From Streptosporangium becharense (GTDB lineage Bacteria; Actinomycetota; Actinomycetes; Streptosporangiales; Streptosporangiaceae), in contig NZ_JACHMP010000001.1 of NCBI RefSeq assembly GCF_014204985.1, forward strand, positions 3,720,001 to 3,784,000: a DNA stretch of 64,000 nucleotides. Direction: 5' to 3'. Every line of letters begins with the position of its first letter. Positions within the stretch are counted from its first letter, which is position 1. Shown here piece after piece: positions 58,808 through 64,000 of this stretch. Below the pieces are notes generated by a model, which saw nothing but the letters and a program-made list of their open reading frames with translations, did no database searches and was not told the origin of the DNA. Made by a program: the position numbers and the translations under genes.

Positions 58808-58922
58808 GAACTAAGGCGAACTGTAACGGCTGGTGAGGGACCTGGCCAGCGATTCTCGATGCTCGCTGGCGACACTGAAAAAACTGTAAGAAAGCTATAG
58901 ACAGTTTGAACAGTTCGCCTTA
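58808..58922. promoter_or_regulatory. Paired inverted operators of the lysogeny switch
   Basis: taaggcgaactgt at 58812-58824 and its exact inverse acagttcgcctta at 58910-58922 flank the divergent promoters of the two XRE genes, separated by 85 bp. A third copy lies in the int promoter at 56481. Confidence 0.75.
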
Positions 58923-58933
58923 ATGTCAACAGC

Positions 58934-59191
58934 ATGCACCACAGCTCGCGCCCCCGGCGGCAGCACGTCCGGGCACCGCTCAACCAGGACCCGGAAGCCC
59001 TGCGGGTCGCCCGGATCGCGGCCCGGATGCGACCAGTCGATCTCGCCCGCGCGGCGGAGATCAGCAAGGGGCACATGAGCGAGCTGGAGGGCGGCACGCG
59101 CAGCGCCTCCCCCGAACTGCTGGGGCGCCTCGCCGTGATCCTCGGCTGTGACGTGCGCGAACTGATCAACAAAGTCTCGGCCAGCGAATAG
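58934..59191 (+). CDS. Cro-like XRE protein
   Basis: This 85-residue helix-turn-helix protein (LRVARIAARMRPVDLARAAE, then ISKGHMSELEGGTRSASPEL) has an N-terminal basic extension. Its ATG 58934 lacks a binding site and sits 12 bp after the second operator, so the transcript may be nearly leaderless. It is divergent from the repressor, matching a Cro/antirepressor position. Confidence 0.78.
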   Translation: MHHSSRPRRQHVRAPLNQDPEALRVARIAARMRPVDLARAAEISKGHMSELEGGTRSASPELLGRLAVILGCDVRELINKVSASE

Positions 59192-59238
59192 GAGCAGCCA
59201 GAGACGACTCCTGAACCACTCCCCGAAGGAGAGCCCCC

Positions 59239-59484
59239 ATGAAGGGCATCAAGACCATCGCCTCCGATGGCACCATCACCATCACCCCCGACCCTGTCGC
59301 CATCGAGCCGCTGCTGACTCCGGCCGAAGTCGCGACCATGTTCCGCGTCGACCCCAAGACCGTGACCCGCTGGGCGAAGGCGGGCAGGCTCAGCACCGTC
59401 CGCACCCTGGGCGGTCACCGCCGCTACCGCGAGGCCGAGGTCCGGTCGCTGCTGGCGTTCGGCGAGCAGAAGCGCGTCCAGTGA
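59239..59484 (+). CDS. BldC/MerR-like helix-turn-helix protein
   Basis: This 81-residue protein has the fold of BldC and phage excisionases: LLTPAEVATMFRVDPKTVTR followed by STVRTLGGHRRYREAEV. ATG 59239 follows AGGAGAG. It starts the plus-strand gene run, which continues with TGATG stop-start overlaps. It could regulate the early operon or act with the other small protein in excision. Confidence 0.82.
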   Translation: MKGIKTIASDGTITITPDPVAIEPLLTPAEVATMFRVDPKTVTRWAKAGRLSTVRTLGGHRRYREAEVRSLLAFGEQKRVQ

Positions 59485-59747
59485 TGAGCCGCCTCGACGA
59501 CATCCGCCAGACCTGGCCCGAGCAGACGGCCGTCCAGCACAGGGGGACGGGCGCGACCGGCGTGATCACCCCGTGCCCGCTGCGCGACCCGATCGCCCGC
59601 GACCGCCGTGTCCGGCCCACGCCGCACCTGCTGCTCAACAGCTCCGACCCCGGCGTGGTCTGGGTGCGGTGGGACGACCAGCGGCCGGGCTGCTGGATGC
59701 GGCCCGCGCAGCTCCGCAAGATCCGCGCCCGAGGGAGGACCCAGTGA
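59484..59747 (+). CDS. Small protein of the plus-strand operon
   Basis: This is an 87-residue basic protein (MSRLDDIRQTWPEQTAVQHR) with RPTPHLLLNSSDPGVVWVRW and CWMRPAQLRKIRARG. ATG 59484 overlaps the upstream stop (TGATG). Function unknown. Its stop overlaps an 18-codon frame (ATG 59747, stop 59801-59803) that precedes the next gene and may be translated for coupling only. Confidence 0.65.
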   Translation: MSRLDDIRQTWPEQTAVQHRGTGATGVITPCPLRDPIARDRRVRPTPHLLLNSSDPGVVWVRWDDQRPGCWMRPAQLRKIRARGRTQ

Positions 59748-59799
59748 TGGGAACCCCCACGCACACCGACCACCGCACGACCGGCGAGGAGGGCACGCG

Positions 59800-60408
59800 A
59801 TGACCCGACCCCGAAACACACGAGACGAGATCATCCCGATCCCGGCCGTGCACGGCGTCCACATCCCCGGCGCGATCGAAGCCCAGGAGGCCGCCGGTGG
59901 GGCGGCGATGGCGGCGGGCGACTGCGAGGTCATCCCCGTCGAGATCCTGGGCGGCACCGACGCGGACTTGATCGCACTCGGCTTCACGCTCGGCGAGATC
60001 GACCGGTCCGACCCGCTGTTCCGGCAGGCGACCCTCCCGCCGGGATGGAAGCGGCAGGGCACCGGCCATTCCATGCACACCGACATCGTGGACGAGCTGG
60101 GCCGCAGGCGGGTCGGAGTCTTCTACAAGGCCGCCTGGTACGACCGGAAGGCACACCTGTCGATCACCACGGTGTACGGCTACGTCAGCTCATGCGTGTA
60201 CGAGGGCACCACACCCGTCCTCGATGAGACATGGGCCACCCGGAAGACCGTCCTCGCCGAGCTGGACAAGATCTGCGAGCACGAGCAGGAGCGGGTGAAC
60301 CTGTGGTCCGGCCAACCCGAGCCGTACGCCGCCGAATACGAGCAGAAGGCGCGCGACAAGGTCACCCGGACTGACGCGCTCCGCAAGACGCTCGGCCGGA
60401 GCGAGTGA
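59800..60408 (+). CDS. Phage-like protein of unknown function
   Basis: This is a 202-residue soluble protein (MTRPRNTRDEIIPIPAVHGV). The centre reads LPPGWKRQGTGHSMHTDIVD, ELGRRRVGVFYKAAWYDRKA. It looks like a compact alpha/beta protein; no catalytic motif seen. ATG 59800 follows GAGGAGG with good spacing. It belongs to the tightly packed early operon ending in the YqaJ/RecT pair. Confidence 0.72.
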   Translation: MTRPRNTRDEIIPIPAVHGVHIPGAIEAQEAAGGAAMAAGDCEVIPVEILGGTDADLIALGFTLGEIDRSDPLFRQATLPPGWKRQGTGHSMHTDIVDELGRRRVGVFYKAAWYDRKAHLSITTVYGYVSSCVYEGTTPVLDETWATRKTVLAELDKICEHEQERVNLWSGQPEPYAAEYEQKARDKVTRTDALRKTLGRSE

Positions 60409-60851
60409 TGGCCGCGCCCCATTCCAAGGTCGACGTCCCGGCCGGCCCCCTGGAGATGGCGAACAACCTCGTGGCCGCTGTCGGACGGCTGGTCGACCAC
60501 ACCACCCGCGACCCGATGGAAGCCGTCATCTACAACCTGCCCGCCCGCGCCGTCGCGTGTGCCGAGCAGGCCGAGCGGCTGGCCATGGTCTCCATCGCCC
60601 AGGACCTGCGGCGCATCGCCGACCACCTCACCGGCAGCACCGCCGAGCGCGTCTCCGTCCAGTCGGCCGGGGAGCCCGATGTCCTCGACGAGGCCCTTCT
60701 CGACGAGGCCCGGCGGCACAGCACCGGCTACCTGCGAGACACCTACGCCCGGGGCATCGAGTTCGGCCACCCCTGGCCGTCGCTGAAGAACGCGATCGAG
60801 CAGGTCCTGGCCGAACGCGGTGAACCGATCCACACCCCCAAGGAGTTGTGA
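60408..60851 (+). CDS. Phage-like protein of unknown function
   Basis: This is a 147-residue mainly helical protein (LEMANNLVAAVGRLVDHTTR; EQAERLAMVSIAQDLRRIAD). TGATG overlap with the upstream gene gives ATG 60408. No recognised domain. Confidence 0.68.
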   Translation: MAAPHSKVDVPAGPLEMANNLVAAVGRLVDHTTRDPMEAVIYNLPARAVACAEQAERLAMVSIAQDLRRIADHLTGSTAERVSVQSAGEPDVLDEALLDEARRHSTGYLRDTYARGIEFGHPWPSLKNAIEQVLAERGEPIHTPKEL

Positions 60852-61261
60852 TGGGTCTTCCTCTGAACGTCCACCTCTACACGCAGATCACACCGGATCA
60901 GGTTCGCAAGACCCTGTCGGACGACGGCTGGTCCAGCCTGGACATCGGGCCGCTGCGCGTACAGATCCCGCGTGGCGACCTCACCCGCGTCCGGGCGGCC
61001 CGGCTGCTGGCGGAGACCATCGCCGCTCAGGCCGACTTCTGGGACAAGGATCTGGCCGAGCTGGAGCGCGAGCTGGTGGCCGCCGAGCAGGTCGCCACCG
61101 CCCAGGCCCCGGAAACCACCGGGCCGATTCCGGCTTCACCCACCGCCGAGCCGCCCGCCGCCGAGCCGGTGGGCGGGGACGACCCCGCACTGGACGCCCG
61201 GGTGACCGCCTTCATGGAAGCGCCGGAGACGCACCGCCGAAGCCGCAGGGGGGCCCGCTGA
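60851..61261 (+). CDS. Phage-like protein of unknown function
   Basis: This 136-residue protein has a folded first half (MGLPLNVHLYTQITPDQVRK; LRVQIPRGDLTRVRAARLLA) and a Pro/Ala/Glu-rich tail. TGATG overlap with the upstream gene. Function unknown. Confidence 0.68.
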   Translation: MGLPLNVHLYTQITPDQVRKTLSDDGWSSLDIGPLRVQIPRGDLTRVRAARLLAETIAAQADFWDKDLAELERELVAAEQVATAQAPETTGPIPASPTAEPPAAEPVGGDDPALDARVTAFMEAPETHRRSRRGAR

Positions 61262-61476
61262 TGGGCCGCCACCGATACGACAGCCACCTGGACGAATGGG
61301 CCGCGACCTGGCGAGAGCAGAACCCCGACGCCTGGCTGGCACCGTTGCGAACCGGCGGCACCCGCACTGAGCGGCGCATCCGCCAGACCCTCGCGCAACG
61401 CGGCCTGCTCCTGGTCAAGCGCGCCGGCCGCCGGGCGCTGCGCCTGCGCCGTGCCCTGGTGAAGGGCGGTCGGTGA
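61261..61476 (+). CDS. Small basic protein
   Basis: This is a 71-residue Arg-rich protein (MGRHRYDSHLDEWAATWREQ; LLLVKRAGRRALRLRRALVK). It starts at ATG 61261, whose first base is the last of the upstream stop (TGATG). Nucleic acid binding is possible from charge only. Confidence 0.6.
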   Translation: MGRHRYDSHLDEWAATWREQNPDAWLAPLRTGGTRTERRIRQTLAQRGLLLVKRAGRRALRLRRALVKGGR

Positions 61477-61778
61477 TGAGCTACGCCCCGCTGTGGCCGG
61501 AGTGGGTCACCCAGACCCGCGAGGCGCTGGCCGCGCACAACGCCGGAGTCTCCGAGACCAGACGTATCGCCTTGCAGGACCTCGGCGCGTACATCGGCGA
61601 GGAGTTGCGCATGGAGTTCCCCGACGTCGAGGCCACGCTGATCGGCCTGATCGCCCTGCGGACTGCATCGCACCTCGGCGGCCTGATCGCGGACGCGCCG
61701 GACGGCGTGGACCTGGAGTCCGCTACCTGCGTCACCATCGGCCTGATGGCCGGGGATCACCTGGTGGGGGCGCGATGA
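61476..61778 (+). CDS. Small helical protein of unknown function
   Basis: This is a 100-residue acidic helical protein (EALAAHNAGVSETRRIALQD; EATLIGLIALRTASHLGGLI). ATG 61476 overlaps the upstream stop and its own stop overlaps the exonuclease start (ATGA). No family recognised. Confidence 0.65.
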   Translation: MSYAPLWPEWVTQTREALAAHNAGVSETRRIALQDLGAYIGEELRMEFPDVEATLIGLIALRTASHLGGLIADAPDGVDLESATCVTIGLMAGDHLVGAR

Positions 61779-62884
61779 ACGGCCTGATCACGCCCACCGC
61801 GCGCCTGCTCGCCCCGTCCGGCCTGTCCCGTGAGGACTGGCTGGAGGTTCGCCGGACCGGCATCGGTGGCTCCGATGTGGCCGCGATCCTCGGCATGGAC
61901 CACAACCGGGGACCGCTGCACGTCTACCTGTCCAAGCGCGGGGAACTGGCCGAGCGCCGCGATCCGCGCCTGGACCGGGCCGCCCGGCGCGGCCACAAGC
62001 TAGAAAGTCTCGTGGCCGAGCTGTTCGCCGAAGAGTCCGGCCACGAGGTTCTCCAGTCGCCGGGAACGCTCCAGCACACCGACCGGCCGTGGATGCTCGC
62101 CAACTGCGACAGGTTGGTGGTCGAGTCGTCCGCGCTGGCCGCCTGGTCGGAGCCGCACCCGGATATCCCGCTCGGTCCCGGCTATCCCGACGCCACGGCC
62201 GTCCTGGAGTGCAAGAGCAGGACATGGCGAAGCGCCCGCCGGGAGGACTGGAAGGGCGAGGAGGCGCCGGACGGCCCGGCCCTCCAAGCGCACTGGTACC
62301 TGGCCGTCACCGGTTACGAGGCGGCCTACGTCGCCGGGCTGATCGACGACGACCTGACATGGTTCCGCATCGCACGTGACGAGGAGCTGATCGGCCACCT
62401 TGTCACGCTGGTCGGCGAGTTCTGGGAGCGGCACGTGCTCGCCGGAGTCGAGCCCGACCCCGGCGATCTGGAGGCCACGGACGAGCTGCTGTCCCATCTG
62501 TGGGACGTGAAGCCCGACGCGGTGAAGTTCTTCGCGGGGGCCGAGGTCGCCGAGATCGACGCCCTCCTTGCCGAGCGTGAAGCGATCAAGGAGCAGCGCA
62601 AGGAGCTGAAGCGAGACCTCGGCCGGATCGAGAACCGGCTGAAGGCCAAGCTCGGCCCCAACGAGGTCGCCGAGGTCGCGCTGGCACCGGGCCGGGAGCT
62701 GTACTCCTGGCGCCGCAACGGCAACTTCGCCTCCGCCCGGTTCCGCGAGGCCGAGCCGGAGCTGGCCGCCGAGTACGTCCACCTCGTCAAGGCCATCGAC
62801 CGCGAGCGCCTGGCCGCTGAGAAGCCCGACGTCTACACGCGGCACCGCGCCCGCGTGCTCCGTACCCCCGGAGGATCATCATGA
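61775..62884 (+). CDS. YqaJ-family viral recombinase (lambda Exo-like exonuclease)
   Basis: This 369-residue nuclease has the PD-(D/E)xK layout: WLEVRRTGIGGSDVAAILGM near residue 22, GHKLESLVAELF near 71 (catalytic Glu), a Asp in GYPDATAVLECKSR near 130 with ExK, and Q in ALQAHWYLAVTGY near 170. It trims DNA ends to give 3' single strands for the annealase encoded 4 bp overlapping downstream. A C-terminal helical extension (AEREAIKEQRKELKRDLGRI) may form a coiled coil. Role: recombination of element DNA. Confidence 0.92.
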   Translation: MNGLITPTARLLAPSGLSREDWLEVRRTGIGGSDVAAILGMDHNRGPLHVYLSKRGELAERRDPRLDRAARRGHKLESLVAELFAEESGHEVLQSPGTLQHTDRPWMLANCDRLVVESSALAAWSEPHPDIPLGPGYPDATAVLECKSRTWRSARREDWKGEEAPDGPALQAHWYLAVTGYEAAYVAGLIDDDLTWFRIARDEELIGHLVTLVGEFWERHVLAGVEPDPGDLEATDELLSHLWDVKPDAVKFFAGAEVAEIDALLAEREAIKEQRKELKRDLGRIENRLKAKLGPNEVAEVALAPGRELYSWRRNGNFASARFREAEPELAAEYVHLVKAIDRERLAAEKPDVYTRHRARVLRTPGGSS

Positions 62885-63816
62885 CCACCAACCTCAGAGG
62901 CCGGGTCGCCCAGCGCGCGACCGGCAACCGGCAGGCGAACAAGGAACTGGCCGTCAAGGCGAAGGTCCGCGACGTCCGCCAGCTCTTCCAGCAGATGCGA
63001 CCCCAGTTCGAGATGGCGCTGCCCCGGCACGTCACCGTGGACCGCTTCCTGCGCATGGCGCTGACGGCCGTGCAGAAGACGCCGAAGCTGCTGGACTGCA
63101 CACCGGAGAGCCTGCTGGCCGCGCTGCTGGAATCGGCGCGTCTGGGACTGGAGCCCGGCACGAAGCAGGCCGCCGTTGTGCCCTACGGCAAGCAGGCCAC
63201 GTTCATCGCTCAGTGGCAGGGCCTGGTGGAGCTGATGTACCGCTCCAGCCAGGTCACGAACGTGACGGCGGAGTTCATCCACGAGAACGACGAGTGGAGC
63301 TACCGGATCGGCGACGGCGGCGGGTTCTGGCATGAACCCGACCTGCTGGCCCCGGCCAAGGATCGCGGCTCGATCGTGCTGGTCTACGCCTTCGCCGAGA
63401 TCAGGGGCGGTGGCCGGTCGAAGATCGTGACGCTGAACCGGCGGCAGGCCGAGGAGATCCGCGACCAGTACAGCAAGGCGTACGCACTGGCCGAGAAGCA
63501 CCGCCGCGAGGACCCCGAAGGCTTCGCCGAGAACCCGAACGGTGGTTGGTACACCAGCACCTGGCACACCGAGTTCGACGCCATGTGGCGCAAGTCGGCA
63601 GTTCGGAGACTGGCCGACTGGGTGCCGCAGTCGCCCGAGCTGGTCGAGCTGCTGTCCCGGGAGAACGAGGCGGGCGAGAGCGAGCTGCCCGACTTCGACT
63701 TCGAGGGCGAGGTCGTCGGCGAGAGCGAGGAGACCGAGACGTCGGCCGACGCCCCGCCCGGCGAGACGGCCGAGCCGCAGCACCGTGCGGATCCTCCCAC
63801 CACCGGCGGGAGGTGA
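62881..63816 (+). CDS. recT: RecT-family single-strand annealing protein
   Basis: This 311-residue protein matches RecT/Bet annealases: DRFLRMALTAVQKTPKLLDC, LLAALLESARLGLEPGTKQA, AVVPYGKQATFIAQWQGLVE and VLVYAFAEIRGGG, followed by an acidic C-tail. It anneals complementary DNA strands with the YqaJ exonuclease (ATGA overlap). The acidic tail (EGEVVGESEETETSADAPPG) is typical of SSB-interacting or regulatory tails. Confidence 0.93.
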   Translation: MTTNLRGRVAQRATGNRQANKELAVKAKVRDVRQLFQQMRPQFEMALPRHVTVDRFLRMALTAVQKTPKLLDCTPESLLAALLESARLGLEPGTKQAAVVPYGKQATFIAQWQGLVELMYRSSQVTNVTAEFIHENDEWSYRIGDGGGFWHEPDLLAPAKDRGSIVLVYAFAEIRGGGRSKIVTLNRRQAEEIRDQYSKAYALAEKHRREDPEGFAENPNGGWYTSTWHTEFDAMWRKSAVRRLADWVPQSPELVELLSRENEAGESELPDFDFEGEVVGESEETETSADAPPGETAEPQHRADPPTTGGR

Positions 63817-63821
63817 GCGCC

Positions 63822-64000
63822 GTGAACCGGTATGGCATCGCCGCCCAGCTACGGCGGATCGCCAGGGAGAAGCCCACCGACATCACAGCGGCGTTGCTGC
63901 ACCTAGCCGCCGACCTGGAGGTGGACCGCTACCAGGCCAGGACCACACCGGCTCCCGACCCGGTCGTTGAGCAGCCCGCGCCGGTCCCCGGGACGGCGGA
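63822..64000 (+). CDS. Partial protein at the window end
   Basis: GTG 63822 follows GGGAGG (spacing 8). The open frame (VNRYGIAAQLRRIAREKPTD, then an Ala- and Pro-rich part) runs off the window. It continues the early operon of the second element. Function cannot be judged. Confidence 0.5.
   Translation, partial: MNRYGIAAQLRRIAREKPTDITAALLHLAADLEVDRYQARTTPAPDPVVEQPAPVPGTA

Larger units (their letters stand above)
54911..64000. mobile_element. Integrative element or prophage at tRNA-Ser(GCU), right end outside window
   Basis: A tyrosine integrase gene lies 105 bp from the tRNA. It is followed by an excisionase-like gene, a repressor/Cro-like switch with shared operators, a BldC-like protein, a run of plus-strand small genes that abut or overlap, and a YqaJ/RecT recombination pair. 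No capsid, terminase, tra or rep gene is seen, so prophage versus ICE cannot be settled here. The second att copy is not in the window. Confidence 0.75.

Overview
The window is about 64 kb of high-GC DNA from an actinomycete. Streptosporangiales (Streptosporangium or Nonomuraea-like) is the best guess from gene content, but this is an inference. Evidence includes the bacterial proteasome activator Bpa, an EspI-like MinD/ParA protein, a SigE-family ECF sigma factor, a pSAM2-type integrative element, a RamC-type lanthipeptide synthetase, and many GTG starts preceded by GGAGG-type sites.

Layout. 1-6.4 kb is core chromosome: cold-shock protein, HAD phosphatase, quinone oxidoreductase-bpa operon and an EspI-like ATPase. 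6.5-18.1 kb is an actinomycete integrative and conjugative element (AICE) in a tRNA-Ser(UGA) gene, bounded by 121-bp direct repeats. It carries int-xis-repSA-traB-pra, two GntR regulators with visible operators, a Nudix gene and a low-GC cargo gene; its traB reads with a frameshift. 18.3-24.8 kb holds a PP2C gene, two identical IS5/IS427-type insertion sequences in tandem, an Imm53-like immunity gene and an RDD membrane protein. 24.8-30.1 kb has a two-component system facing a secreted serine hydrolase, a SUFU-domain gene and an unknown gene.

30.4-38.9 kb is the most interesting region: a RiPP gene cluster with the order of the SapB/ram locus (synthetase, precursor, ABC exporter) flanked by two cytochromes P450 and a MerR-type regulator. 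The precursor is a 31-codon gene with a nearly perfect Shine-Dalgarno site and a RamS-like leader. One P450 carries an N-terminal alpha/beta-hydrolase-like domain without a nucleophile, and both P450s have Arg where the I-helix acid normally sits.

39.4-54.4 kb is mixed chromosome: a VapBC-like module, CadD-like and PrsW-like membrane proteins, a two-gene permease system with a His-rich linker, two unusual domain fusions (Nudix-NYN and DUF4328-VOC), a DD-carboxypeptidase, an AAA/STAND-like ATPase, a MauE-like plus double-psi-barrel pair beside an ECF sigma factor, and a MarR/YceI pair sharing a palindrome. 54.7 kb has a cluster of four DnaA-box-like sequences. From the tRNA-Ser(GCU) gene at 54.8 kb to the window end lies a second integrative element or prophage, with integrase, repressor/Cro-like switch, excisionase-like proteins, a run of tightly packed small genes, and a YqaJ exonuclease/RecT annealase pair. 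Its right end is outside the window.

A recurring feature is short degenerate tandem duplication in intergenic DNA, several times including the stop codon of the neighbouring gene.
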